57,527 bases of DNA from an uncultured Parabacteroides sp. (GTDB taxonomy: Bacteria; Bacteroidota; Bacteroidia; Bacteroidales; Tannerellaceae), in assembly GCA_900770835.1 (NCBI GenBank), contig CAAGLQ010000269.1:1-57527 (forward strand), read 5' to 3'. The notes under the pieces were generated by a model. It worked only from the letters and a program-made list of their open reading frames with translations. It had not been told where the DNA came from and made no database searches. The position numbers were made by a program, and so were the translations under genes. This document shows, one piece after another, positions 42,812-51,591 of the stretch (its first letter is position 1; every line of letters starts with the position of its first letter).

Positions 42812-43417
42812 ATGGCAAGATATACTGGACCTAAAACAAGAATTGCCCGTAAGTTTGGTGAGGCAATATTCGGGGCGGATAAAGTTCTTTCTAAGAAAAA
42901 CTATCCTCCTGGACAGCATGGTAACTCCAGAAAGAGAAAGACCTCTGAGTACGGCATTCAGCTCCGTGAGAAGCAGAAAGCTAAATATACTTATGGTGTT
43001 TTAGAGAAGCAATTTAGAAATCTCTTTGATAAGGCTTCACGTTCAAAGGGTATTACGGGTGTTGTTCTGCTTCAGTTATTGGAGGGTCGCTTGGATAATG
43101 TAGTTTACCGTTTAGGCATCGCTCCAACAAGAGCAGCTGCACGTCAATTGGTATCTCACCGTCACATTACAGTGGATGGTTCTGTGGTTAACATTCCTTC
43201 TTATTCTGTTAAACCCGGTCAAATTGTAGGCGTTCGTGAGAGATCTAAGTCTTTGGAGGTGATTGCTGATGCGTTGTCAGGTTTCAACCACAGCAAATAT
43301 CCTTGGATTGAGTGGGATCAGAACTCTTTGAGCGGTAAGTTATTGCACTTGCCGGAGAGAGCCGACATTCCTGAAAACATCAAAGAGCAGTTGATCGTAG
43401 AATTGTATTCTAAATAA
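42812..43417 (+). CDS. rpsD: 30S ribosomal protein S4
   Basis: 201 residues: MARYTGPKTRIARKFGEAIFG (zinc-free N-terminus), the S4 RNA-binding fold RLGIAPTRAAARQLVSHRHITVDGSVVNIPSYSVKPGQ. A primary 16S-binding and assembly protein. Preceded by an unusually long spacer for this cluster. Confidence 0.99.
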   Translation: MARYTGPKTRIARKFGEAIFGADKVLSKKNYPPGQHGNSRKRKTSEYGIQLREKQKAKYTYGVLEKQFRNLFDKASRSKGITGVVLLQLLEGRLDNVVYRLGIAPTRAAARQLVSHRHITVDGSVVNIPSYSVKPGQIVGVRERSKSLEVIADALSGFNHSKYPWIEWDQNSLSGKLLHLPERADIPENIKEQLIVELYSK

Positions 43418-43429
43418 TAATTGATTTCC

Positions 43430-44422
43430 ATGGCGATATTAGCATTTCAAAAACCCGATAAAGTATTAATGTTGGAAGCGGACAATTTCTTCGGAAAGTT
43501 TGAATTTCGTCCGTTGGAGCCCGGCTACGGTATTACAATAGGTAATGCTTTGCGCCGTATTCTCTTGTCATCCCTTGAAGGTTTTGCCATTACTTCCATT
43601 AAGATCGACGGTGTTGACCATGAGTTTGGAACGATTCCGGGTGTGATCGAGGATGTAACGAACATTATCCTTAACTTGAAGCAAGTTCGTTTCAAGCGCA
43701 TCGTGGATGATATGGAGAATGAGAAAGTAAGTATTGCCGTTTCGGGTTCGGAAGTGTTCAAAGCCGGTGAGATTGGTAAGCAACTGTCTGGTTTCGAGGT
43801 ATTGAATCCGGATTTGGTGATTTGCCGTTTGGATCCTACCGCAAGCTTTACGATTGAGTTGACAATCAATAAAGGCCGTGGTTATATTCCAGCAGATGAA
43901 AATCGTGATCCCCTTGCAGAGGTGAATGTGATTGCGATTGACTCTATCTTCACCCCGATTCGTAATGTGAAATATACGGTCGAGAACTATCGCGTTGAAC
44001 AGAAGACGGACTACGAGAAATTGGTTCTTGAGATAGCGACTGACGGCTCAATTCATCCGAAGGATGCGTTAAAAGAGGCAGCCAAGATTCTGATTCATCA
44101 TTTCATGTTGTTCTCAGATGAGAAGATCGCTATCGAGACAGCAGATACTGAAGGCAATGAAGAGTTCGATGAGGAAGTACTTCATATGCGTCAGTTGCTT
44201 AAGAGCAAGTTGGCTGATATGGACCTTTCCGTTCGTGCTTTGAATTGCTTAAAAGCCGCAGATGTTGAGACATTGGGTGAGTTGGTTAAGTTTAATAAGA
44301 ACGATTTGTTGAAGTTCCGTAACTTCGGTAAGAAGTCTCTCACGGAGTTAGATGAGTTGTTGGAGAGCTTGAACCTTTCATTCGGTATGGATATCAGTAA
44401 GTATAAATTGGATAAAGAATAA
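43430..44422 (+). CDS. rpoA: RNA polymerase alpha subunit
   Basis: 330 residues from ATG 43430 (MAILAFQKPDKVLML); a TTG at 43421 would add three. N-terminal dimerisation domain with RPLEPGYGITIGNALRRILLSSLEG. C-terminal domain (about 250–320: LDLSVRALNCL-type segment, LGELVKFNKNDLLKFRNFGKKSLTELDELL) for UP-element and activator contacts. Confidence 0.99.
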   Translation: MAILAFQKPDKVLMLEADNFFGKFEFRPLEPGYGITIGNALRRILLSSLEGFAITSIKIDGVDHEFGTIPGVIEDVTNIILNLKQVRFKRIVDDMENEKVSIAVSGSEVFKAGEIGKQLSGFEVLNPDLVICRLDPTASFTIELTINKGRGYIPADENRDPLAEVNVIAIDSIFTPIRNVKYTVENYRVEQKTDYEKLVLEIATDGSIHPKDALKEAAKILIHHFMLFSDEKIAIETADTEGNEEFDEEVLHMRQLLKSKLADMDLSVRALNCLKAADVETLGELVKFNKNDLLKFRNFGKKSLTELDELLESLNLSFGMDISKYKLDKE

Positions 44423-44428
44423 GTAACG

Positions 44429-44941
44429 ATGAGACATAATAAGAAAATCAATCATTTGGGTCGCACAAACACTCACCGTGACGCTATGCTTTCAAATATG
44501 GCTTGCTCTTTGATCAAGCATAAGAGAATCTTCACGACAACAGCTAAAGCAAAGGCGCTCCGTAAGTATGTTGAACCCCTGATCACAAAGTCTAAGGAGG
44601 ATACGACTCACTCAAGACGTACGGTATTCAGCTATTTGCAGGACAAGTATGCTGTTACTGAGTTGTTCAAGGAGATCTCTCAGAAGATCGCTGATCGTCC
44701 AGGTGGCTATACTCGTATTATCAAGACTGGTAACCGTCTTGGCGATAATGCTTCTATGTGCTTCATTGAGTTGGTTGACTACGATGAGAACATGATGAAG
44801 GATTCTGCTGCTAAGAAGGCTCCGAAGACAAGACGTTCTCGCAAGAAGTCTGCGGCTGCTGTAGAGGCACCCGCCGCTGAGGCACCCGCCGCTGAGGCTC
44901 CTGCAACTGAGGCACCTGCTGAGGAGAAGGCTGCTGAGTAA
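44429..44941 (+). CDS. rplQ: 50S ribosomal protein L17 with alanine-rich tail
   Basis: 170 residues, about 40–50 longer than the E. coli-type protein. The core (MRHNKKINHLGRTNTHRDAMLSNMACSL … RIIKTGNRLGDNASMCFIELVDY) ends near residue 125. The rest is a Lys/Arg stretch followed by an Ala/Pro/Glu repeat, encoded by 15-bp near-tandem repeats of GAGGCACCCGCCGCT. Last gene of the cluster, followed by a terminator. Confidence 0.98.
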   Translation: MRHNKKINHLGRTNTHRDAMLSNMACSLIKHKRIFTTTAKAKALRKYVEPLITKSKEDTTHSRRTVFSYLQDKYAVTELFKEISQKIADRPGGYTRIIKTGNRLGDNASMCFIELVDYDENMMKDSAAKKAPKTRRSRKKSAAAVEAPAAEAPAAEAPATEAPAEEKAAE

Positions 44942-44962
44942 GACAGTTCAAGCTCCCTATAT

Positions 44963-45000
44963 AAAAAAAGCGATTCACCTTTTGATGAACCGCTTTTTTT
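44963..45000. terminator. Bidirectional terminator after rplQ
   Basis: A7-GCG (44963–44972) and TTCA (44974–44977) pair with TGAA (44986–44989) and CGC-T7 (44991–45000). The A and T runs on both sides make it work for rplQ and for the convergent DUF6249 gene. Confidence 0.85.
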
Positions 45001-45021
45001 ATGCCCTTTTGTTTTGCTTTT

Positions 45022-45417
45022 TCAAGCCTTCTTGTCTTTGTTTATTTCCAACTCGATTACGAAAGCAACAATTAGACCAATGCCTCCAAACAGAAGTACG
45101 GATGCACTGAAGGCCATTTCTGTAAATTGGTGTTCTTGGTAGTACATATTTCTCATGCCTATATTAATGAAGAAACCAACCAATAAACCCAAACCAATAC
45201 CCGCTAATAGACAGCCGACTTTTAAGGCGCTGAACGAGAATCGACTCATGTAGTTAGGTAGTCCCAATTTACCTTCGAAGGCTGAAGCTTCTAAATTGTT
45301 GCTGATCTTCTCGATAATGGCTAACCGTTCCTTCTTGCGAACAAATAATTCAAATAGTCCATAAATTCCCGCACAAATAATCCCCACAACTAAGGGGATC
45401 GAAATAAAATCCATCAT
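45022..45417 (-). CDS. DUF6249-like small membrane protein
   Basis: 131 residues starting at the double ATG near 45417 (MMDFISIPLVVGIICAGIYGLFELFVRKKERLAIIEKI); longer readings overlap the sigma-factor promoter. Three hydrophobic segments (about 5–25, 65–90 and 100–125) flank a cytoplasmic stretch. Proteins of this kind (DUF6249) often sit beside an ECF sigma factor in Bacteroidales, as here. Function unknown. Confidence 0.75.
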   Translation of the reverse strand: MMDFISIPLVVGIICAGIYGLFELFVRKKERLAIIEKISNNLEASAFEGKLGLPNYMSRFSFSALKVGCLLAGIGLGLLVGFFINIGMRNMYYQEHQFTEMAFSASVLLFGGIGLIVAFVIELEINKDKKA

Positions 45418-45509
45418 AATTGTACTTTGTTTTAAATTGCTATTCTTGTTTTGTCCTTTTGACGCAGGGAAAGTCGGAAGGTTACATCTTGTAGGAAGAA
45501 AAATAATTG

Positions 45510-45517
45510 TACTTTTG
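45510..45517 (+). promoter_or_regulatory. Possible -7 box for the sigma-factor gene
   Basis: TACTTTTG fits TAnnTTTG and lies 50 nt before the sigma-factor ATG. No clear TTTG is placed for a -33 box, so it may depend on another sigma, possibly the gene's own product. Confidence 0.4.
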
Positions 45518-45566
45518 TTGATCAGATGCTGTAACCTATTGTTCGGGTTTGCGTCAATAGGGTACA

Positions 45567-46124
45567 ATGGAGTTGTACGGTGATACATATTATATTCAAC
45601 GTGTGCAAGCGGGTGATGTTGCCAGTTTTGCCTGTTTGGTGGATCGGTATAGCCAACCGATTTTTGCGTTGATTAACCGTATCGTACAGAATCGGGAGGA
45701 GGCGGAAGAGCTGACACAAGATACCTGGTTGAAAGTGTTTACGCATCTCTCGGGTTTCAAGCAAGAAAGTAGTTTCTCGACATGGTTGTACCGTATCGCT
45801 TACAATTTGGCAATCTCTGCTACTCGTCGCAGACACCAAGAGTGCCTACCTATTGTTGAGTCAGTTATCGAACAAGTCACAGAGGAGGATGTTGAGCAAT
45901 GGATGGGGCGAGGTAGTGATGAGGCACGGATTGCTCATTTGGAGAGGGCTCTGCAATTATTACCCTCTGAAGATCGTGCCTTGATCTTGCTTTTTTATTG
46001 GCAGCAGAAGACGATTGAAGAGTTAGCGGAGATAACCGGTCAGAAGCCTACCAATGTGAAGGTACGCCTCCATCGTATTCGTAAAAAGTTATATGTCATA
46101 CTTAAAGGAATGGAAGATGAATAG
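45567..46124 (+). CDS. ECF-type RNA polymerase sigma factor
   Basis: 185 residues: sigma-70 region 2 (about 20–90: FACLVDRYSQPIFALINRIVQNREEAEELTQDTWLKVFTHLSGFKQESSFSTWLYRIAYNLA) and region 4 (about 125–180: LERALQLLPSEDRALILLFYWQQKTIEELAEITGQKPTNVKVRLHRIRKKL). No region 1 or 3, so an alternative sigma. It overlaps the next gene by 8 nt, the usual layout for a sigma and its membrane partner. Target genes unknown. Confidence 0.92.
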   Translation: MELYGDTYYIQRVQAGDVASFACLVDRYSQPIFALINRIVQNREEAEELTQDTWLKVFTHLSGFKQESSFSTWLYRIAYNLAISATRRRHQECLPIVESVIEQVTEEDVEQWMGRGSDEARIAHLERALQLLPSEDRALILLFYWQQKTIEELAEITGQKPTNVKVRLHRIRKKLYVILKGMEDE

Positions 46125-46479
46125 AACGACGATACCACAGCAAGGAAAGGACTCTTGGGAACAGCTTTTTGCGCAATTACCCCAAGAGCGATTGCCCATA
46201 GACTTTCGTGCCAAGCTGATGCGAGAGGTGATTCACCAAGAGGCTGCCCGGCGTAAACGCAATGAACGCTTAGGTTGGCTGGCGCTCATTTTAGCTTCCT
46301 GCGCTTTAATTGCGTTAGCTGCGGCCACATTGGTTTATTTGAATTTCTCTTGGCCTTATTTTGAGTTGTTCCGGGGAGAGAGTTTCCCCTTCTATGGTTC
46401 GATAGGTGTGCTTGCGCTCTTGTTACTTTTGGCGGATTACAAGTTGCGCCGGCTCTATTTCAGTCATAAAAAGATGTAG
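46117..46479 (+). CDS. Small membrane protein, likely anti-sigma partner
   Basis: 120 residues from ATG 46117, inside the end of the sigma gene. The first 50 residues are soluble (WEQLFAQLPQERLPIDFRAKLMREVIHQEAARRKRNERLG), followed by two membrane segments (about 52–75 and 92–110). Coupled translation with an ECF sigma factor suggests that the soluble N-terminus holds the sigma at the membrane. There is no zinc HxxxCxxC motif, so the type is not the classical ZAS anti-sigma. Confidence 0.65.
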   Translation: MNRTTIPQQGKDSWEQLFAQLPQERLPIDFRAKLMREVIHQEAARRKRNERLGWLALILASCALIALAAATLVYLNFSWPYFELFRGESFPFYGSIGVLALLLLLADYKLRRLYFSHKKM

Positions 46480-46503
46480 ATCAAATCAAAATAGTTTTTT
46501 GCG

Positions 46504-48369
46504 ATGGATAGACAGCGGTGGTGGATGATCGGATTGAGTCTCTGGTGCCTCTCTTTGATGGCTCATGCGGCAAGTTGTTGGGTAGAGGCGGAATGCTTTT
46601 CCCACAAAGGGGGATGGGTAGTTGATCAGCAATTCATGGATCAGATGGGGTCGCCTTATCTGTTGGCGCATGGCATGGGTGAGCCAGTAGCGGATGCCTA
46701 CACAGAGATAACCTTTCCGGAAGTAGGTGATTATTATGTCTATGTGCGTACCTATAATTGGACGGCCCCATGGAAATCTACAGCTGGCCCCGGACAGTTT
46801 AGTTTATTGGTGGATGGTAATCCAATGGCTTCACCCTTAGGTGCTGAGGGAACGGCATGGATGTGGCAGGCGGCGGGTAAGATTATGATTGAGCAATTGC
46901 GGACGAGTATTTGCCTGCATGATTTAACAGGGTTTGATGGCCGTTGCGATGCGATCTATTTCACGACAGAAGCTGACGATGTGCCTCCTGCGGATTTGGT
47001 AGCCTTAGATGTGTTTCGCCGTAAAGCCTTGGGAATGCCTGCTGTTGTTCCAGTGAAGGGCACTTATGATTTGGTCGTAGTAGGTGGCGGAGTGGCAGGC
47101 ATTAGTGCGGCAGTATCTGCGGCTCGATTGGGTTGTCGGGTGGCATTAGTCAATGATCGTCCCGTGTTGGGTGGTAACAATAGTTCGGAGGTACGTGTGC
47201 ATTTAGGAGGTCGTTTGGAGTCAGGACCTTATAAGGCATTAGGCGACTTGCAAAAGGAGTTTGGCCCAACTCGTGAAGGTAATGCGCAACCGGCCAGCAA
47301 TTATGCGGATGAGAAGAAGGCTGCGCTTGTGGCAGACGAACCCAATATCACATTGTACGCCAACTGTCGAGCTACGGCTGTAGAGAAAGCGGGCTCTCGC
47401 ATTCGTCGTGTCATAGTTCAGCACACAGAGCGAGGTGAGGAGATGGCGTTGGAAGCCCCACTCTTTGCCGATTGCACCGGAGATGGCACGATCGGTTATC
47501 TGGCGGGTGCCGACTATCGAATGGGAAGAGAGAGTGAGGAGGAATTTGCGGAAAGTACCGCTCCTAAGCAGGCGGATGCTATGACGATGGGAGCCTCCGT
47601 GCAATGGTATTCGGAGGATGCCGGGAAACCGACCGCTTTCCCTGAGTTCAGTTATGGCGTTGCGTTCAATGAGCAAAATAGTGAGCAGGTGATGATGGGT
47701 GAATGGACTTGGGAGACGGGTATGCACAAAGATCAAATCAAGGAGTTTGAGCAAATCCGAGATTATGGGTTGTTAGTGGTTTTTTCCAATTGGAGTTATT
47801 TGAAGAATAGGATGAAAGAGAATGAGCCTTATCGGAACCGCAAGTTGGCATGGGTGGCTTATGTGGCCGGTAAACGGGAGTCTCGCCGATTGTTAGGCGA
47901 CTATATCTTAACGGAAAATGATTTGCGTAACCATACGGTGTATGAAGATGGAACAGCTGCTGCCACTTGGTCGATAGACTTGCATTATCCTGATCCAGAG
48001 AATACGGCCAATTTCCCTGGAAAGGAATTCAAGTCGATTGCCAAACACATTCCAATCCATCCTTATCCGATTCCTTACCGTTGCCTCTATTCCCGCAACG
48101 TGAGTAATCTTTTCATGGCGGGTAGGGATATTAGTGTGACGCACGTGGCGTTAGGAACCGTACGTGTCATGCGAACCACCGGTATGATGGGTGAAGTGGT
48201 AGGTATGGCTGCTTCCATTTGCAAACAGCAGGGCGTGGAGCCACGGGCGGTCTATCAGCGTTATTTGCCTCAACTCAAAGCTTTGATGGAGAGAGGTGTT
48301 GGAAAGCCGGGATTGCCAAACAACCAACAGTATAACGAGGGATCTACATTAGGTGAATGGCAAGAATGA
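46504..48369 (+). CDS. Exported FAD-dependent oxidoreductase with N-terminal beta-sandwich
   Basis: 621 residues with a signal peptide (SLMAHAAS). Residues about 25–155 form a beta-sandwich (WVEAECFSHKGGWVVDQQF … YVYVRTYNWTAPW … SLLVDG), like carbohydrate-binding or golvesin-type modules. The FAD_oxidored domain follows: VVVGGGVAGISAAVSAARLGCRVALVNDRPVLGGNNSSEVRV (GxGxxG near 194), ADCTGDGTIGYLAGADYRMGRES and the C-terminal LFMAGRDISVTHVALGTVRVMRTTGMMGE. Similar proteins in gut Bacteroidota are often labelled putative xanthan lyase or FAD oxidoreductase; the substrate is probably a sugar or glycoside (inference). The last 21 nt overlap the convergent GNAT gene. Confidence 0.85.
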   Translation: MDRQRWWMIGLSLWCLSLMAHAASCWVEAECFSHKGGWVVDQQFMDQMGSPYLLAHGMGEPVADAYTEITFPEVGDYYVYVRTYNWTAPWKSTAGPGQFSLLVDGNPMASPLGAEGTAWMWQAAGKIMIEQLRTSICLHDLTGFDGRCDAIYFTTEADDVPPADLVALDVFRRKALGMPAVVPVKGTYDLVVVGGGVAGISAAVSAARLGCRVALVNDRPVLGGNNSSEVRVHLGGRLESGPYKALGDLQKEFGPTREGNAQPASNYADEKKAALVADEPNITLYANCRATAVEKAGSRIRRVIVQHTERGEEMALEAPLFADCTGDGTIGYLAGADYRMGRESEEEFAESTAPKQADAMTMGASVQWYSEDAGKPTAFPEFSYGVAFNEQNSEQVMMGEWTWETGMHKDQIKEFEQIRDYGLLVVFSNWSYLKNRMKENEPYRNRKLAWVAYVAGKRESRRLLGDYILTENDLRNHTVYEDGTAAATWSIDLHYPDPENTANFPGKEFKSIAKHIPIHPYPIPYRCLYSRNVSNLFMAGRDISVTHVALGTVRVMRTTGMMGEVVGMAASICKQQGVEPRAVYQRYLPQLKALMERGVGKPGLPNNQQYNEGSTLGEWQE

Positions 48370-48873
48370 CTTTGCCATCCTGTATTCTTGTTTTTGGAAA
48401 GCGATGCGAGGTGTGCCATCTTCCACGAAGATCGTGCCGCATGGGATAAAACCTCGTTGGGTTAAGAGGGTGCGCATCACTTGATTGTTGTGGTGCGTAT
48501 CAACCCGGATATTAGGACATTGTTGAAAAGCCCAATCGAGACAGGCTTGAGCGATACCTCGTTGTTTCCCATTAGATGCCAAACGGTGAATCACTCCATA
48601 AGGCGTGTCATCCAGCCACTCCCCGTCAAAGATTTGTTGATAGGTTGGCTCATCACCTATGAAGAAACAGAAGGTGCCGATGGGCTCATTTGCTTCATCC
48701 ACACAGACGAAGCTATGCCCTGCTTGACGATCTTCTTCGATCAGCTCTTCCCTGGGATACCCATTCGCCCACTGTGAGCCGTTGCCATTGGCCCGCATGA
48801 ATTGCTTGGCCACTTCATAAATGGTCATGATGGCCGGTATATCTTGCTTTTCTGTTGCTCTTATTTTGATCAT
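48349..48873 (-). CDS. GNAT-family N-acetyltransferase
   Basis: 174 residues from the ATG at 48873 (MIKIRATEKQDIPAIMTIYEVAKQFM). GNAT features: central strands with EPIGTFCFFIGDEPTYQQIFDGEW, the acetyl-CoA loop GVIHRLASNGKQRGIAQACLDWA, and VDTHHNNQVMRTLLTQRGFIPCG. Acceptor unknown. It overlaps the tail of the FAD oxidoreductase gene and is divergent from DUF418. Confidence 0.9.
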   Translation of the reverse strand: MIKIRATEKQDIPAIMTIYEVAKQFMRANGNGSQWANGYPREELIEEDRQAGHSFVCVDEANEPIGTFCFFIGDEPTYQQIFDGEWLDDTPYGVIHRLASNGKQRGIAQACLDWAFQQCPNIRVDTHHNNQVMRTLLTQRGFIPCGTIFVEDGTPRIAFQKQEYRMAKSFLPFT

Positions 48874-48893
48874 CTGTCCCTGCTTTTGGTAGA

Positions 48894-48919
48894 CAAAAGT
48901 AGTTAATTTCTTATCTTTG
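48894..48919. promoter_or_regulatory. Divergent -7 boxes for GNAT and DUF418 genes
   Basis: On the plus strand TATCTTTG (48912–48919) faces the DUF418 gene. On the minus strand TACTTTTG (48901–48894) faces the GNAT gene. Candidate -33 TTTG boxes lie 22–23 nt upstream in each direction, slightly long. Confidence 0.5.
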
Positions 48920-48947
48920 TGGTCAAATTTACTCAAGAAATAGTATC

Positions 48948-50126
48948 ATGGAATCTTTACAGAAATCGCCTCGTGTAGAGGTCGTGGATGCCTTGCGTGG
49001 TTTTGCGGTTTTGGCTATCCTGTGTGTGCATCATGTGGAGCACTTTATCTATCCTGTCTATCCTGATCCGGCTACATTTCCTGGTTGGCTAAATGTCTTG
49101 AATGAGGGCGTTTTTACGGTCGTGTTTGGCCTTTTCGCAGGGAAGTCGTACTCCATCTTTGCGTTGCTTTTTGGCTTTACCTTTTATATTCAATATCATA
49201 ATCAGCAGGTGAAAGGGAAGGATTTTGGGTATCGATTCCTTTGGCGTATGCTGTTGCTGACCCTGTTTGCCACGCTGAATGCGGCGTTCTATCCGGCGGG
49301 AGATGTGTTGTTGCTGTATGCTATTGTTGGTATTGTGTTGTTCATTGTGCGCAAATGGAGTGACCGGGCAGTGTTGATTGCGGCGATTGTCTGCCTCTTG
49401 CAGCCGATTGAGTGGATTCACTATCTACTGAGCTTGGCTGATCCTACTTATAAACTGCCTGATTTAGGCGTAGGAGCGATGTATGCGGAGATGGCGGAGC
49501 ATACCCGTCAAGGTTATTTCTGGAATTTCATTTGGCAGAATATCACCTTGGGACAGAAAGCCAGTTTGCTATGGGCCGTAGGTGCTGGACGCTATGTGCA
49601 GACTTGTGGCCTGTTTATGTTAGGGTATCTGATAGGTCGTCGGCAGCTTTTCGTCTCTTCAGAGGCGAATGCTCGTTTTTGGCAACGTTGTTTGATTGTG
49701 GCGGCTATCGCTTTTGGTCCGCTCTATCAAATTAAGGTGCTGTTGTTGGATAATGCGGAGACTGCGATGGTACGACAGACGGCGGGAGTGGCGTTCGATA
49801 TGTGGCAGAAGTTCGCCTTTACCTTTGTGCTGGTTTCCTCATTTGTCCTCCTGTATCAGCGTGTGAATTTCCAACGTGCGACTACCCTGTTGCGTGATTA
49901 TGGTAAGATGAGTTTGACCAACTACGTTACGCAATCTTTTGGTGGAGCCTTGATCTATTTCCCGATCGGCTTGAACCTGGCACCTCATTGCGGCTATGCG
50001 GTGAGCCTTTTGATTGGTATTCTGTTCTTCTTCGCCCAGATCCGTTTTTGCCATTGGTGGGCGGCACGCCATAAACATGGCCCTTTGGAGGAAATTTGGC
50101 ATCGTTTGACTTGGATCAAGTCCTGA
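48948..50126 (+). CDS. DUF418 family membrane protein
   Basis: 392 residues with about nine or ten membrane helices. Family marks: N-terminal RVEVVDALRGFAVLAILCVHH, the FALLFGFTFYIQ segment, GKMSLTNYVTQS and the C-terminal KHGPLEEIWHRLTW (the HGPLEWLWR-like DUF418 signature). Function unknown; related to acyltransferase-3-like folds. Confidence 0.9.
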   Translation: MESLQKSPRVEVVDALRGFAVLAILCVHHVEHFIYPVYPDPATFPGWLNVLNEGVFTVVFGLFAGKSYSIFALLFGFTFYIQYHNQQVKGKDFGYRFLWRMLLLTLFATLNAAFYPAGDVLLLYAIVGIVLFIVRKWSDRAVLIAAIVCLLQPIEWIHYLLSLADPTYKLPDLGVGAMYAEMAEHTRQGYFWNFIWQNITLGQKASLLWAVGAGRYVQTCGLFMLGYLIGRRQLFVSSEANARFWQRCLIVAAIAFGPLYQIKVLLLDNAETAMVRQTAGVAFDMWQKFAFTFVLVSSFVLLYQRVNFQRATTLLRDYGKMSLTNYVTQSFGGALIYFPIGLNLAPHCGYAVSLLIGILFFFAQIRFCHWWAARHKHGPLEEIWHRLTWIKS

Positions 50127-50192
50127 CAGCGTACCTCTTTCGGGGAGATTTTCTAATTTCGCGCCCAAGGTTATCAAGCTAAGATTTGGTTT

Positions 50193-51533
50193 ATGGCTAC
50201 TTCAAAAGAAATGACTTCGGGTGCGATCTTCCCGCAACTCTTCACCTTTCTCATGCCGCTGCTTTTGGGTAACCTCTTGCAGCAGACCTACTCGTTGATT
50301 GATGCGGCGATCGTAGGTGAGTTTTTGGGTATTCACTCATTGGCAGCGGTAGGAGCCAGTAGCTCTGTTATCTTTTTGATCTTGGGTTTCTGCAATGGTT
50401 GTTGTGCCGGTTTCGGCATTCCGGTTGCGCAAAAGTTTGGGGCTCGCGATTATGTCTTGATGCGCCGTTACGTTAATGTCGGCTTGCAATTAGCGGCGAT
50501 GCTGTCGTTAGTGATTGCGGCGATCTCCTGTTTCTTTTGTGGCGACATCTTGCGAGGGATGCAAACCCCTGAGAATATCTTTGACGGGGCCTATGCCTAT
50601 CTCTTCGTGACCTTTGCGGGCATTCCCTGTACCTTCTTCTATAACCTGTTGGCCAGTATCATCCGTGCTTTGGGCGATAGCAAGACACCCTTTTGGTTTC
50701 TTCTCTTTTCTACCGTCTTGAATATCCTGCTCGATCTGTTCTGTATTGTGGTGTTAGGATGGGGTGTGCAGGGAGCGGCCATTGCGACAGTGGTGGCGCA
50801 AGGGCTTTCTGCCTTGCTTTGTTACCTCTATATGCGTCGTCGTTTCACGATCTTGCAGGCGGAGTCTGCGGCGGATCTTCGTTTTGATCCGCACTTGGCC
50901 AAGACGCTTTTGGCGATGGGTGTTCCGATGGGACTGCAATTCTCCATCACGGCGATAGGAAGCATCATGCTGCAAAGTGCCAACAATGCGTTGGGTACTG
51001 CTTGTGTAGCGGCATTCAGTGCGGCTGTTCGCATTAAGATGTTCTTCATCTGTCCGTTTGAGAGTTTGGGCATTGCTATGGCCACCTATTGCGGACAGAA
51101 CTATGGGGCGGGCCGAACCGATCGTATCCTGCAAGGCATCAAGGTCAGCTTGTCCATGATGCTAACCTATGCGGTCGTATCGGCAACGATTGTGGCGTTA
51201 GGCGCACACCCCATGTCCCGGTTGTTTGTGGATGCGGCGGAGGTGGAGATCTTGGACTATGCGGTTTATTATTTGCGGGTGCTCTGCTGTTTTTATCCGG
51301 TTTTGGGTGTACTTTGTATCTTGCGTTATTCCATCCAAGGTGTCGGGTTCAGCAACTTCGCCATGTTTTCAGGTGTAGCAGAGATGATCGCCCGAGCCTC
51401 TGTCAGCCTCTGGGTAGTGCCCGCTTTCGCCTTCACGGGTGTTTGTTTTGGCGATCCAATGGCCTGGTGTTGCGCCGATCTGTTTCTTATCCCTGCCTTT
51501 ATTTATGTCTATCATAGGATCAAAAGGGTTTGA
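50193..51533 (+). CDS. MATE-family efflux transporter
   Basis: 446 residues with 12 membrane helices in two MatE halves. Typical sequences: FLMPLLLGNLLQQTYSLIDAAIVGEFLGIHSLAAVGASSSV in the first half and MGVPMGLQFSITAIGSIMLQSANNALG in the second. MATE pumps export cationic drugs or metabolites with Na+ or H+. Substrate not inferable. Confidence 0.93.
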   Translation: MATSKEMTSGAIFPQLFTFLMPLLLGNLLQQTYSLIDAAIVGEFLGIHSLAAVGASSSVIFLILGFCNGCCAGFGIPVAQKFGARDYVLMRRYVNVGLQLAAMLSLVIAAISCFFCGDILRGMQTPENIFDGAYAYLFVTFAGIPCTFFYNLLASIIRALGDSKTPFWFLLFSTVLNILLDLFCIVVLGWGVQGAAIATVVAQGLSALLCYLYMRRRFTILQAESAADLRFDPHLAKTLLAMGVPMGLQFSITAIGSIMLQSANNALGTACVAAFSAAVRIKMFFICPFESLGIAMATYCGQNYGAGRTDRILQGIKVSLSMMLTYAVVSATIVALGAHPMSRLFVDAAEVEILDYAVYYLRVLCCFYPVLGVLCILRYSIQGVGFSNFAMFSGVAEMIARASVSLWVVPAFAFTGVCFGDPMAWCCADLFLIPAFIYVYHRIKRV

Positions 51534-51591
51534 GATTTAATGATGTGAATAATCTACGAGGCTGAAAACTTTAACTATTGTGCAATATTTT

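Noticed and set aside
45022..45588. Longer 188-residue form of the DUF6249-like protein
   Set aside because: The extra N-terminus crosses the sigma-factor promoter and start, is not membrane-like, and a double ATG starts the hydrophobic protein at 45417.
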